Assembly (NCBI RefSeq): GCF_900302455.1 | Contig: NZ_ONZG01000003.1 | Span: forward strand, 186,001 to 250,000 | Reading direction: 5' to 3' | Origin: Falsiruegeria mediterranea M17 | GTDB taxonomy: Bacteria > Pseudomonadota > Alphaproteobacteria > Rhodobacterales > Rhodobacteraceae | DNA: 64,000 nt | Shown here: positions 44,399 to 52,339 of the stretch, piece by piece | Layout of the letters: every line of letters begins with the position of its first letter | Position numbering within the stretch: position 1 is the first letter of the stretch | Program-made: the position numbers and the translations under genes | The notes under the pieces: model-generated | Databases searched by the model: none | The model's input: the letters and a program-made list of their open reading frames with translations, nothing else | Told to the model about the DNA's origin: nothing

Positions 44399-44422
44399 GG
44401 GGGGCTGCCATGGCGGCCCCCC
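44399..44422. terminator. Hairpin between convergent genes
   Basis: A 10-bp stem GGGGGGCTGC / GCGGCCCCCC (one G.U) around a CATG loop, 11 bp after the beta-helix gene stop and 15 bp before the end of the convergent gene. GC-rich stem with a weak pyrimidine tail on the plus strand. Confidence 0.75.
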
Positions 44423-44436
44423 AGTCTTCCTGGCTT

Positions 44437-45102
44437 TCAAAACTCGCGCATTATGGCGAATTTGAGCCCATACCCCTTTGGGTAGGCGGATCGATGTTCG
44501 ATCCCGATTTGCCATTTTCTGTTGTTCTTGCTCTTGATCAATATCGACGGTGTGACCGACCACTGAAACTCGGAATTGTCAAAATATGCGGTTTCGATCT
44601 GCAGCATCGGGTTCAAACGGCGGTTTTCTGAAAGCCCAACAGTTGCGTCCAGTTTATAGAACGGGTCGCTGGTTCGCATGCGGTGTTCGAGTGCAAAGTC
44701 GATGGCCAGCCAACCGCTCCCCCATCTGGTATCAAGGCTTTTGCCGTAAGACAGGCCAACTTTGTACATCGGATGCCAGCGGTTCTGAAAGTGATGCCCT
44801 CCACCGCCGAATTCAAATGCAACGCGTCCGTTCTGTCCGAGGGCTGCCACCGGTACGCGGGCAAAGATCAACGCGTGCCCTGTCAATCCTGGACGTTCGT
44901 TCAGGTCCAAGCCAACAGTCAGCTTGGGGGTCAGCCCCCATTCTGCGTAGACAGCCGATTTGAAATCATAGGTGCTTGACGGGTTGTAGAGTGTCCCGGT
45001 CAACGACAGGAAGCCTGCTCCCTTATCGCGCAACCAAGCCCCTGCGCAGGCGGGCTGAGCCGCGCAAAAACTGAGCAGAATAATTGCCAGGATGCGACCC
45101 AT
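44437..45102 (-). CDS. Uncharacterised exported protein, probably outer-membrane beta-barrel
   Basis: A 221-residue protein with a signal peptide (ILAIILLSFCAAQPACAG). The remainder has alternating hydrophobic/polar strands of about ten residues and ends with an aromatic (LKFAIMREF), as outer-membrane barrels do. The text GFLSLTGTLYNPSSTYDFKSAVYAEWGLTPKLTVGLDLNERPG is typical of small barrel or porin-like proteins in roseobacters. Function unknown. The ATG at 45102 directly precedes the signal; the frame could begin at 45189 but with an unlikely N-terminus. Confidence 0.7.
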   Translation of the reverse strand: MGRILAIILLSFCAAQPACAGAWLRDKGAGFLSLTGTLYNPSSTYDFKSAVYAEWGLTPKLTVGLDLNERPGLTGHALIFARVPVAALGQNGRVAFEFGGGGHHFQNRWHPMYKVGLSYGKSLDTRWGSGWLAIDFALEHRMRTSDPFYKLDATVGLSENRRLNPMLQIETAYFDNSEFQWSVTPSILIKSKNNRKWQIGIEHRSAYPKGYGLKFAIMREF

Positions 45103-45204
45103 CAAATGCCCTCCGTACGCAGTTTCGTAAACCTTGGTTAACGAGGGGTTACCAAACTGTCGCATCCTGGTGCTTTCGCATTGCGGCAAGGTCGCGTTGG
45201 GGTA

Positions 45205-45219
45205 TGCTGCAATGCAGCA
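45205..45219. promoter_or_regulatory. PhaR-type binding site candidate
   Basis: TGCTGCAATGCAGCA is a perfect inverted repeat with a 1-nt centre and contains CTGC-N3-GCAG, which is the TGC-rich motif reported for PhaR of Paracoccus and Rhodobacter, a regulator of polyhydroxybutyrate granule genes. It ends 5 bp before the AGGAG of the ParA gene, so it would act as a repressor site. Confidence 0.55.
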
Positions 45220-45235
45220 AATTTAGGAGCGCCCA

Positions 45236-45871
45236 TTGGGACATGTCATAACCGTTGCGCAGCAAAAAGGCGGGTCGGGCAAGACCACGATGGCCGTCAA
45301 TCTGGCGGTGGCCTTTGCCAGGGCGGGCAAATCCGTTGCCTTGATGGATACTGACCCCCAAGGCAGTGCCGGGCGCTGGTTCATGACCCGGCTTGAAGCC
45401 ACGGACAATGACCCCGGTCTGGAGTTTTCCACCGCTTCGGCCTGGGGTGTGACCTATGAGGTCCGCAAGCTTGCCGAGGCCCACGACATCGTTTTGATCG
45501 ACACGCCCCCCAAAGCCGACAGTGACCTGCGCCCGGCGATGCGGGCCTCGGACCTGGTGCTGATCCCGGTGGCAACGTCACATCTGGATCTGTGGGCCGT
45601 CGAGATGGTGCTCTACCTTGCCGATCGTGAAAGCAAACCTGCGATGATGGTGATGACGCGGGCGCGCGCCGGAACCCGGCTGGACGCCGAAGTGACCGAA
45701 AAGGCCCGCGAGTTGGAGGCAGATGTGGCGCAAGCCCAGCTGGCCAACCGGGTCGTCTATGCCGAAACATTGGGGCAGGGGCGCACGGTGTCTGAATCCA
45801 CCAATCGCACAGCCAAGTCCGAAGTCACTGGATTGATGCAAGAAATTGAGAGTGTCCTGAAAAACCTGTGA
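45236..45871 (+). CDS. ParA-family ATPase without a ParB partner, TTG start
   Basis: A 211-residue deviant-Walker ATPase: QQKGGSGKTTMAVNLAVAFA (deviant Walker A with the extra signature Lys), LMDTDPQGSAGRW and VLIDTPPKADS (Walker B). The start codon is TTG at 45236, with AGGAG 6 nt upstream. ParA/MinD-type ATPases position DNA, proteins or granules in the cell. No parB or parS-like array is adjacent, so it is an orphan. The upstream PhaR-type site suggests a link to polyhydroxyalkanoate granules, an inference from that motif. Confidence 0.85.
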   Translation: MGHVITVAQQKGGSGKTTMAVNLAVAFARAGKSVALMDTDPQGSAGRWFMTRLEATDNDPGLEFSTASAWGVTYEVRKLAEAHDIVLIDTPPKADSDLRPAMRASDLVLIPVATSHLDLWAVEMVLYLADRESKPAMMVMTRARAGTRLDAEVTEKARELEADVAQAQLANRVVYAETLGQGRTVSESTNRTAKSEVTGLMQEIESVLKNL

Positions 45872-45901
45872 TAGGCTGGTGGAGACTCAAGGAGGATCCG
45901 C

Positions 45902-46222
45902 ATGCCAAACATTTCCACAGCCGCCCAGGTCCAAACCGTCATCACCACCTTTGAAATGACCCCGGGCACCTGCCAAGATCTGCTCGAAGCTTTGACCGAG
46001 GCTTACGCCGAGTTCATTTCGAAACAGCCGGGTTTTGTTGCCGCTGGTCTGCATGTGAACGACGCACAGACCCGGATTGCCAACTATTCCCAATGGGAGC
46101 GGCGCGAGGATTTCCTGGCCATGCTGCGGACCAGGGAAATGCGCGACCGCAATCGCAAGATCAATGAGATGTGCAAAAGCTTTGAGCCGGTCATGTATGA
46201 CGTGGCCGAGACCTTTGGCTGA
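45902..46222 (+). CDS. Antibiotic biosynthesis monooxygenase-like (ABM) protein
   Basis: A 106-residue dimeric alpha/beta barrel protein of the ABM family: an N-terminal beta-strand VQTVITTFEMTPGTCQDLLEALTEAYAEFISKQPGFVAAGLHVN and NYSQWERREDFLAMLRT in the middle, the typical W-containing stretch. Family members act on quinones, haem or antibiotics, or are of unknown role. It follows the ParA gene by 30 bp with a GGAGG ribosome site and may share its transcript. Confidence 0.85.
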   Translation: MPNISTAAQVQTVITTFEMTPGTCQDLLEALTEAYAEFISKQPGFVAAGLHVNDAQTRIANYSQWERREDFLAMLRTREMRDRNRKINEMCKSFEPVMYDVAETFG

Positions 46223-46226
46223 GACA

Positions 46227-46240
46227 TGATCTGAATCAAC
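46227..46240. promoter_or_regulatory. FNR/CRP-family binding site candidate before the universal stress gene
   Basis: ATGATCTGAATCAA matches TTGAT-N4-ATCAA at nine of ten fixed positions. It lies 59 bp before the USP ATG, the same distance as the FNR-type box before the Rrf2 gene. Universal stress genes are often activated by FNR proteins under low oxygen. Confidence 0.6.
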
Positions 46241-46299
46241 GCACGAGGCAGCGAAAACAGGCAGGATCCGGGCATCTTTTCAAAAAAGGAGCGCGATCC

Positions 46300-46707
46300 A
46301 TGTATCACAATATCCTTGTACCGATTTCCTTTGACAGCGAGCGGGACATCTCTGGCCCGCTCAAACTGGCCGAGCTTTTGGGGACCCCAAATGCGCAGAT
46401 CACGCTACTGCATGTGGTCGAGCATATCCCGGCCTATGCGATTTCCTACATGCCGACCGACTATCTGGTGGAAACCCGCGTCGCCATCGAGCGCGAGTTG
46501 CAGGCCCTGGCCGACCCGCTACCCAATGCAAGGGCGGAGGTGATTGAAGGGCACAAGGGGCGGTCGATCCTGGATTGGGCCGAGCAAAACAAGCCCGATC
46601 TGATCATCGTGGCCTCGCACAGGCCCGGGATGCAGGACCTGCTGCTGGGGTCCACGGCGACGCAGATCGTGCGCAATGCGGGCTGTGCGATCCATGTGGT
46701 ACGCTAG
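46300..46707 (+). CDS. Universal stress protein (UspA family)
   Basis: A 135-residue UspA-fold protein. The N-terminus YHNILVPISFDSERD is typical, and the ATP-binding motif near the C-terminus is ASHRPGMQDLLLGSTATQIV, close to the G-x2-G-x9-G(S/T) pattern of ATP-binding members. Such proteins aid survival in starvation, oxygen limitation or stress. An FNR-type box is 60 bp upstream. Its last 4 bp overlap the convergent membrane protein gene. Confidence 0.93.
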   Translation: MYHNILVPISFDSERDISGPLKLAELLGTPNAQITLLHVVEHIPAYAISYMPTDYLVETRVAIERELQALADPLPNARAEVIEGHKGRSILDWAEQNKPDLIIVASHRPGMQDLLLGSTATQIVRNAGCAIHVVR

Positions 46708-46958
46708 ATCGCGTTGATCCAGATCAGCACCAGGAATGGCGACGCGGCCAGCAACAGTGCCAGCGGCTGCCATTTCTCGCTGCGCGCCAACAAGATGGCG
46801 GGAACAACGACAATCGCCAGGGCCAGAAAGCCAACCATCAAAAAGCCATAGGCCATGCCTTGGCCTGCGGCGTCTGACGGGTTCATGGCGATTTCCAACC
46901 AGGCCAGACACAGGAATAGAAACTGCCCGCCTGCGATTATGTAGACGGCTAGACGCAT
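46704..46958 (-). CDS. Uncharacterised small membrane protein
   Basis: An 84-residue protein with three hydrophobic segments (about 3-20, 33-53 and 63-81). I recognise no family. The ATG at 46958 (MRLAVYIIAGGQF) is chosen because the region upstream in this frame is not protein-like. It is convergent with the universal stress gene (4-bp overlap) and starts 33 bp after the HugZ-like gene, which is on the same strand, so an operon is possible. Confidence 0.55.
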   Translation of the reverse strand: MRLAVYIIAGGQFLFLCLAWLEIAMNPSDAAGQGMAYGFLMVGFLALAIVVVPAILLARSEKWQPLALLLAASPFLVLIWINAI

Positions 46959-46990
46959 GTGCAGCAGTGTAGCACAGGCGCGCGGTTTCG

Positions 46991-47476
46991 CTAAATCAAG
47001 TCCGACGGTGAGAGCATATAGGCCTTGCCGAACCCGCCATTGAGCAACCCGTCCGAGATGTCGAACCGGACAAATCGGAAGTCTGGGAAATCGACATATA
47101 GCTTGGCCTTGGGTCGGATCGACAGGTAATGCGCGCGCAACGTGTCGTGCTCGGCACTGCCACGTTCCAAAAACCGGGCGGTGCAATGCAGGGTCAACCG
47201 AGGGTGGGTGAGCGGATCGCCTTTCTCGCCCGGCTCGCCGACCAACAGCGCGCAGGTCGGATTGGCTGCGAGCGCCGCCGTATGCGTTGCCAGCTGCGAG
47301 ATCAGAGAGACCGGGGCGCCTTGTTCGTCGCGGGCCAATGCCAGGCGCGTCACAGAGGGGGCCGCGGTGTTTGGTTGTACAAAAGCCAAGGCGGCGTGCG
47401 TTGCCGTATCCATCAACGTTTTGGCCAGCGTGCGGGCCTCGGCGTCTGCGGGTTGGAACAGATCTTTTGATGACAT
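46991..47476 (-). CDS. Pyridoxamine 5'-phosphate oxidase-fold protein (HugZ-like)
   Basis: A 161-residue split-barrel flavin/haem-binding fold protein. The PSVTRLALARDEQGAPVSLISQLATHTAALAANPTCALLVGEPGEKGDPLTHPRLTLHCTARFLER segment is typical of the HugZ/PNPOx-like family. HugZ cleaves haem in some bacteria, but the haem-axial histidine cannot be confirmed here. It begins at 47476 (MSSKDLFQPADAEAR); the frame is open to 47590. It is divergent from a DUF5665 gene. Confidence 0.8.
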   Translation of the reverse strand: MSSKDLFQPADAEARTLAKTLMDTATHAALAFVQPNTAAPSVTRLALARDEQGAPVSLISQLATHTAALAANPTCALLVGEPGEKGDPLTHPRLTLHCTARFLERGSAEHDTLRAHYLSIRPKAKLYVDFPDFRFVRFDISDGLLNGGFGKAYMLSPSDLI

Positions 47477-47583
47477 GTGTGCGATCCTGATCTGGGGACT
47501 ATTCCGATTCTTTCTATCAGGAAGTGAAGCCGGTGCAATGCGACCCCTCTGGACAGCCCTCGCAGATGGCGTAGGGTGCGCGT

Positions 47584-47877
47584 ATGACACAAAGCACCGA
47601 CGAAGAAATCCGCGCGCTGCGCGAAGAGATTGCCAAGTTCAACAGCCACCGGTTTGTGCGGGTACAGAACTCGATCTGGTTGATGCTCTGGCAGGCACTT
47701 TTGCGCGGCATGGCGGTGGGGCTGGGTACGGTGGTCGGCGCGTCGATCCTGGTGTCCGTGTTGGTCTATATGCTCAGTCAGATCGATTTCCTTCCGATCG
47801 TCGGTGATTGGGCCAAGGAGATTTCGAAAGAGATCCAAAGTTCGGTCGGGTCAAACGGCGAAGCTGCGTCAGACTGA
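47584..47877 (+). CDS. DUF5665 membrane protein
   Basis: A 97-residue protein with an N-terminal charged helix (EEIRALREEIAKFNSHRFVRVQNSIWLMLWQALLRGMAVGLGTVVGASILVSVLV), one or two membrane spans and a short tail. This matches DUF5665, a small family of unknown function common in alphaproteobacteria. It follows the promoter shared with the divergent HugZ-like gene. Confidence 0.85.
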   Translation: MTQSTDEEIRALREEIAKFNSHRFVRVQNSIWLMLWQALLRGMAVGLGTVVGASILVSVLVYMLSQIDFLPIVGDWAKEISKEIQSSVGSNGEAASD

Positions 47878-48333
47878 GCCCTCCGAATTTCGGAACTGAA
47901 CGGCCGTGACGGGCGCCCTTTGAGCGGGGCATCCGTTGAAGCAATCTTCCGCAAAATCTGATGAAATAAGTCAAGTATTTGTTTTTATTGCACTTTCACG
48001 TTGACGGGGTGGGAATAGAAACGATAATCAGATTTCAACGACTTGATAGGTACCCAGCTTTAGCCAGCCCAAGCCAGCAACCGCCAGCCAGGGTAAGCCA
48101 CAGCCAGGAACCCATTTCAGGTCGTTTTTTCCTAGCCAAAGCCAGCGTTCACTTTTGAGCTCTATTTGTAACGCGAAGGAACGCGACGCAGGATGCCCGA
48201 CTCAGCAAAGCACGCTGGCCTATGCCGTTGAATTCCCCGCTGGTAGCCGTTCGGTGTCTTTGGTTTCGGGTTCGGTGCGCGTGGTCTCTGGTGCCCCTTG
48301 CAACCCTCGCTTGGCGTGGTCAGGATGGCAAAA
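47878..48333. other. Intergenic stretch with a cluster of AGCCA repeats
   Basis: This 456-bp gap holds no clear gene. Its left half is AT-rich (about 47940-48050). From 48062 to 48144 AGCCA occurs seven times on the plus strand (48062, 48072, 48086, 48096, 48102, 48134, 48140), mostly as AGCCAGC or AGCCAGG. The density is far above chance. The right half (to 48333) has an open frame of 60 codons without features. The cluster could be a protein-binding array or the trace of an element; tRNA-Arg lies 600 bp away. Confidence 0.5.
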
Positions 48334-48687
48334 ATGAACCGTCAAGATTTCAACAGTTACTGCTCTAACCTCAAGGCCACGACCCATGTTGTGCAATGGG
48401 GCAATTCGGACGTGTGGAAAGTGGGCGGCAAGGTCTTTGCTTTGTGCGGCTGGAATGACGGCGCGGATGCCTTCACCTTCAAAGCCACCGACATCGCATA
48501 TGAAGTGTTGCAAGATGCGCCAGGCATTCGCCCGGCCCCTTACCTGGCGTCTCGGGGTATGAAGTGGCTGCAGGTCTATGAAGACCGCGGGATGAGCGAC
48601 GCCTCGCTGCAAGAGCATATTTTGATTTCATATGAGATGGTTGTGGCCAAGCTGACCAAAAAGTTGCGGGCGGAATTGGACCTTTAG
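48334..48687 (+). CDS. MmcQ/YjbR-family DNA-binding protein
   Basis: A 117-residue protein of the YjbR/MmcQ fold: MNRQDFNSYCSNLKATTHVVQWGNSDVWKVGGKVFALCGW with the typical HxxQWGNxDVWKVGGKVFA, then the APYLASRGMKWLQV and LISYEMVVAKLTKKLR helix. Members look like double-stranded DNA-binding domains, but the cellular role is unknown. Two ATGs are possible; the one at 48334 has AGGA at a suitable distance, whereas the one at 48325 is too close. Confidence 0.88.
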   Translation: MNRQDFNSYCSNLKATTHVVQWGNSDVWKVGGKVFALCGWNDGADAFTFKATDIAYEVLQDAPGIRPAPYLASRGMKWLQVYEDRGMSDASLQEHILISYEMVVAKLTKKLRAELDL

Positions 48688-48742
48688 ACAGGGGGCTCGG
48701 AGCCTTTCCAAAGTATCGCCGCTTTCAGTACCGAAGAAAAAC

Positions 48743-48819
48743 TGGCGATCCCTGAAGGACTCGAACCCTCAACCTGCTGATTAGAAGTCAGCTGCTCTAT
48801 CCAGTTGAGCTAAGGGACC
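48743..48819 (-). tRNA. tRNA-Arg (anticodon TCT)
   Basis: A 77-nt cloverleaf on the minus strand. The acceptor stem is GGTCCCT / AGGGATC with one G.U pair, the D-arm is TAGCTCAACTGGATAGAGCA, the anticodon arm is GCTGA CTTCTAA TCAGC, giving anticodon TCT (reads AGA), the variable loop is short and the T-arm is GAGGGTTCGAGTCCTTC with the invariant TTCGA. The encoded 3' end is GCCA, so CCA is in the gene. Confidence 0.95.
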
Positions 48820-48911
48820 GCGCGTTTTCTGGCCTTTGTTGGCCTGAAAATTGTCTTACCCACCCGCGCGATTGAGTTCAAAAGGAAAGTGCAAAAAGGG
48901 GCGAGGTTTTC

Positions 48912-49388
48912 TTAGCCTTCCGTATTCAGATCCAACCGCATGAAGGCACTGTTGGGGTCTTCGGGGTATCCGTGGATCGGGCCGCAATAGCTGTATCCAA
49001 GCGCTTCATAGAGTTTGCGGGCCGCGCCGTATTCCTGCAGATGGGCCGCCCCGGTTTCCAGAACAAGCGCAGTTGCTCCGCTGTGCCTTGCCTGCGTCTC
49101 GAGATGGGCCATCAGATCCCGTGCCAAGCCTCGACCGCGTGCGGCAGCGGCCACATGAACCGATTTGACCTCGGCTGTGCCATCCGCAAGCGTCTTGAGT
49201 GCTCCACACCCCAATGGGATTTCATCATCATAGAGCACCCAGAACCGAATGCCCGGTTCACGCAGGCTCTCGACGCCCATTGTGTGGTTGCTCTCATCCG
49301 GACCCGCGTCCTGGCTGTGCGCCAGATGCGCCTCGATCAGGGGGCGCACGTCTGTAGCGCTCGGGTCAGCCAGACGGATGTCGATCAT
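48912..49388 (-). CDS. GNAT-family N-acetyltransferase
   Basis: A 158-residue GNAT protein. The acetyl-CoA binding motif is KSVHVAAAARGRGLARDLMAHLETQAR, with the R-G-x-G-L-A loop, and the C-terminal LYEALGYSYCGPIHGYPEDPNSAFMRLDL is typical. The target amine is not known. The ATG at 49388 lies 4 bp after the stop of the complex I subunit gene, so the two are likely co-transcribed; a longer frame (to 49451) would overlap it. Confidence 0.9.
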   Translation of the reverse strand: MIDIRLADPSATDVRPLIEAHLAHSQDAGPDESNHTMGVESLREPGIRFWVLYDDEIPLGCGALKTLADGTAEVKSVHVAAAARGRGLARDLMAHLETQARHSGATALVLETGAAHLQEYGAARKLYEALGYSYCGPIHGYPEDPNSAFMRLDLNTEG

Positions 49389-49392
49389 GGGG

Positions 49393-49704
49393 TCAGTGGG
49401 TCCAGGCGCCGCGACGGTTGGTGGCAAAGTTCTCGCCATAGCCCCCGGCACGAACGTTGGGTTTACGCGGCTTGGGTTCGATCACTTCGGCGTCAATCCC
49501 GTGGGATTGGGCGTATTCGACCGCCTCTTCCTTGCTGTCGAAGCGCAGACGCACTTGGGTCTGCGTGTCCGAGCTGGACGTCCAGCCCATCAGCGGATCC
49601 ACTTCGCGCGACGAGGCCTGACCGTATTCCAGAACCCACTTGCGGGTTTTGGCCATACCAGATGTCATTGCGTTTCGAGCTGGCTTGAAAATACGGGCAC
49701 GCAT
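49393..49704 (-). CDS. NDUFS4-like accessory subunit of complex I (ETC complex I subunit)
   Basis: A 103-residue protein matching the ETC_C1_NDUFA4/NDUFS4 family: [28 protein letters not shown] with the conserved arginine-rich start, [32 protein letters not shown], and [16 protein letters not shown] at the end, the pattern seen in the mitochondrial 18-kDa subunit. It is an alphaproteobacterial accessory subunit of NADH dehydrogenase, located at the peripheral arm. The rest of the nuo genes are not in the window. Start at 49704 preferred; an earlier frame start at 49773 adds an unlikely N-terminus. Confidence 0.9.
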   Translation of the reverse strand: MRARIFKPARNAMTSGMAKTRKWVLEYGQASSREVDPLMGWTSSSDTQTQVRLRFDSKEEAVEYAQSHGIDAEVIEPKPRKPNVRAGGYGENFATNRRGAWTH

Positions 49705-49874
49705 TGGCTGTCTCCTGTTCCGATTTCTGTATAGGCAAAGAATCGTCTGATCGACAAGAACCCAATCGATCAATTGCGTTGCTTTGTCCTGTTGTTACTG
49801 GGGGATTGGGCGCTTGCGGCCTGCATCGCCATCCTGATGTCAGTTTTTGTCATTGGCTTGTGAGATCGGCCTTG

Positions 49875-49889
49875 AAACAAAACCCGAAC
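49875..49889 (+). promoter_or_regulatory. Degenerate LexA-box candidate upstream of uvrB
   Basis: AAAC-N7-GAAC at 49875-49889 is one base away from the alphaproteobacterial LexA box GAAC-N7-GAAC. It lies 37 bp before the uvrB ATG. uvrB is SOS-controlled in many bacteria, but this single mismatch weakens the call. Confidence 0.35.
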
Positions 49890-49926
49890 AGATCAAAATA
49901 TGAGGCTCCACAAAGGACACCGCCCC

Positions 49927-52113
49927 ATGCCTTATGCCCATTCCGAAAAGACACAGATGACGAGCGAGGACGTGCGCGCCCGGCTCAAGCTGGAGGGGGG
50001 CAAGCAGTTTGTGATGCATACGGATTTTTCCCCGGCAGGCGATCAACCGGCTGCAATTGCAGAACTGTCTCAAGGTGTGAACGACGGCGAGCGCGATCAG
50101 GTGCTGCTTGGCGCCACCGGCACCGGCAAGACGTTCACCATGGCCAAGGTCATTGCCGAAACACAGCGTCCTGCGATTATCCTGGCACCAAACAAGACGC
50201 TGGCGGCGCAGCTGTACGGAGAATTCAAAGGGTTCTTTCCGGAAAACTCGGTCGAATATTTCGTGTCCTACTACGACTATTACCAACCCGAAGCCTACGT
50301 CGCGCGGTCGGACACCTACATCGAGAAGGAAAGCCAGATCAACGAACAGATCGACCGCATGCGCCACTCGGCCACGCGTTCGCTGCTGGAGCGTGATGAT
50401 GTGATCATCGTCGCCTCGGTCTCGTGTATCTATGGCATCGGCTCGGTCGAAACCTATGGGGCCATGACCCAGGACCTGAAAGTCGGCAACGAATATGACC
50501 AGCGACAGGTGATGGCCGATCTGGTGGCGCAGCAATACCGCCGCAACGATCAGGCGTTTCAGCGCGGCTCGTTCCGGGTTCGCGGCGATTCACTGGAAAT
50601 TTGGCCTGCACACCTGGAAGACCGTGCCTGGAAGCTGTCCTTCTTTGGCGAGGAATTGGAACAGATTACTGAGTTCGACCCCCTGACCGGTGAACGCAAG
50701 GACACGATGGAACAGGTGCGGGTTTACGCCAATTCGCATTATGTGACGCCGAAACCGACGATGCAGCAGGCCATCATCGGCATCAAGAAAGAGCTGCGCA
50801 CCCGGCTGGATCAATTGGTGGGTGAAGGTAAGCTGCTGGAAGCGCAGCGGTTGGAACAGCGCACGAATTTCGATCTGGAAATGCTTGAGGCGACCGGCGT
50901 CTGCAACGGGATCGAGAACTATTCGCGCTATCTGACAGGGCGGGCACCGGGTGAGCCGCCCCCAACCCTGTTCGAGTTCATCCCCGACAACGCCATTGTC
51001 TTTGCCGACGAAAGCCACGTGAGCGTTCCGCAGATCGGCGGCATGTACCGGGGCGACTATCGGCGTAAGTTCACGCTCGCCGAACACGGATTTCGCCTGC
51101 CGTCTTGCATGGACAACCGCCCTCTCAAATTCGAAGAATGGGATGCCATGCGGCCGCAATCTGTCTTTGTCTCGGCCACCCCGGCGAAATGGGAGATCGA
51201 ACAAACTGGCGGCGTTTTCACCGAACAGGTGATCCGTCCCACCGGTCTTTTGGACCCTGAGGTCGAAATCCGCCCGGTCGAGATGCAGGTTGATGATCTG
51301 CTGGACGAGGTGCGCAAGGTGGCCGCGGATGGGTTCCGCACACTGGTTACGACGCTGACCAAACGCATGGCCGAAGATCTGACCGAATACATGCACGAGC
51401 AGGGCATCAAGGTCCGCTATATGCACTCGGACATCGACACACTGGAACGCATCGAGATCCTGCGCGACCTGCGCCTTGGGGCGTTCGACGTTCTGATCGG
51501 TATCAACCTGCTGCGCGAGGGTCTGGATATTCCCGAATGCGGGCTTGTGGCCATTCTGGACGCCGACAAAGAGGGGTTCCTGCGGTCTGAGACGTCACTG
51601 GTGCAAACCATCGGCCGCGCCGCACGGAACGCCGAGGGTCGTGTGATCATGTATGCCGACAAGATCACCGGCTCAATGGAGCGCGCGCTTGGCGAGACCA
51701 ACCGCCGCCGCGCCAAACAGATGGCCTATAACGAAGAGCATGGGATTACGCCCGCAACGGTGAAAAAGAACGTCGAGGATGTTTTGGCTGGTCTCTACGA
51801 GGGCGACGTCGACATGAACCGTGTCACCGCCACCATCGACAAACCGATGCACGGCGCGAACCTGGAGGCACATCTGGACGGGCTGCGCGAGCAGATGCGC
51901 AAGGCCGCCGAGAACCTGGAATTCGAAGAGGCCGCCAATCTGCGTGACGAAATCAAGCGCTTGGAGGCGGTCGACCTCGCCATTGCCGACGACCCGATGG
52001 CGCGCCAATGGGCCGTCGAGAAAGCATCAGAAGACGCGGTGAAATCGCGTGGACGCTCGACCGCTGGGAGGCCAGGGCAGCGGGGCGGGAACGTGAAGAG
52101 AAGGAAAAGATGA
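49927..52113 (+). CDS. uvrB: UvrABC system protein B
   Basis: A 728-residue nucleotide excision repair helicase-like protein. Walker A is [13 protein letters not shown], the beta-hairpin region is [39 protein letters not shown], and helicase motif VI is QTIGRAARN. The C-terminal UVR domain ([28 protein letters not shown]) binds UvrC. With UvrA it verifies bulky lesions. The length is at the upper end for the family owing to an N-terminal extension and a basic tail. The start at 49927 has AAGGA upstream. It is monocistronic. Confidence 0.97.
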   Translation: MPYAHSEKTQMTSEDVRARLKLEGGKQFVMHTDFSPAGDQPAAIAELSQGVNDGERDQVLLGATGTGKTFTMAKVIAETQRPAIILAPNKTLAAQLYGEFKGFFPENSVEYFVSYYDYYQPEAYVARSDTYIEKESQINEQIDRMRHSATRSLLERDDVIIVASVSCIYGIGSVETYGAMTQDLKVGNEYDQRQVMADLVAQQYRRNDQAFQRGSFRVRGDSLEIWPAHLEDRAWKLSFFGEELEQITEFDPLTGERKDTMEQVRVYANSHYVTPKPTMQQAIIGIKKELRTRLDQLVGEGKLLEAQRLEQRTNFDLEMLEATGVCNGIENYSRYLTGRAPGEPPPTLFEFIPDNAIVFADESHVSVPQIGGMYRGDYRRKFTLAEHGFRLPSCMDNRPLKFEEWDAMRPQSVFVSATPAKWEIEQTGGVFTEQVIRPTGLLDPEVEIRPVEMQVDDLLDEVRKVAADGFRTLVTTLTKRMAEDLTEYMHEQGIKVRYMHSDIDTLERIEILRDLRLGAFDVLIGINLLREGLDIPECGLVAILDADKEGFLRSETSLVQTIGRAARNAEGRVIMYADKITGSMERALGETNRRRAKQMAYNEEHGITPATVKKNVEDVLAGLYEGDVDMNRVTATIDKPMHGANLEAHLDGLREQMRKAAENLEFEEAANLRDEIKRLEAVDLAIADDPMARQWAVEKASEDAVKSRGRSTAGRPGQRGGNVKRRKR

Positions 52114-52170
52114 GATCGGTTTGAAGCTGTTTGTCGTGTGACCTGAACTAGCGGGCCGTTCAGGGAATTC

Positions 52171-52200
52171 GCGAGGGGAGCTTTGATGCTCCCAACTCGC
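52171..52200. terminator. Hairpin after uvrB
   Basis: Arms GCGAG-GGGAGC / GCTCCC-AA-CTCGC form an 11-bp stem with an AA bulge and a TTTGAT loop. It is 58 bp beyond the uvrB stop, between uvrB and the convergent GMC gene. No T-run follows on the plus strand. Confidence 0.6.
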
Positions 52201-52339
52201 AGAGTTTATATTCACGATGCAGTTTTCCACCGCCTCACCGTATTTGGCGTGGCGGTTACCAGGTCCAGGAATTGAGCCGTAGCAGAGACCGGCGAGCTGC
52301 TTTCAATCTTGGATAAGCTCAACAATCTCCCAACTGGCC

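Noticed and set aside
48155-48337. Short 60-codon frame between the AGCCA cluster and the YjbR-like gene
   Set aside because: No start site, no recognisable motifs, and it overlaps the expected promoter of the downstream gene.
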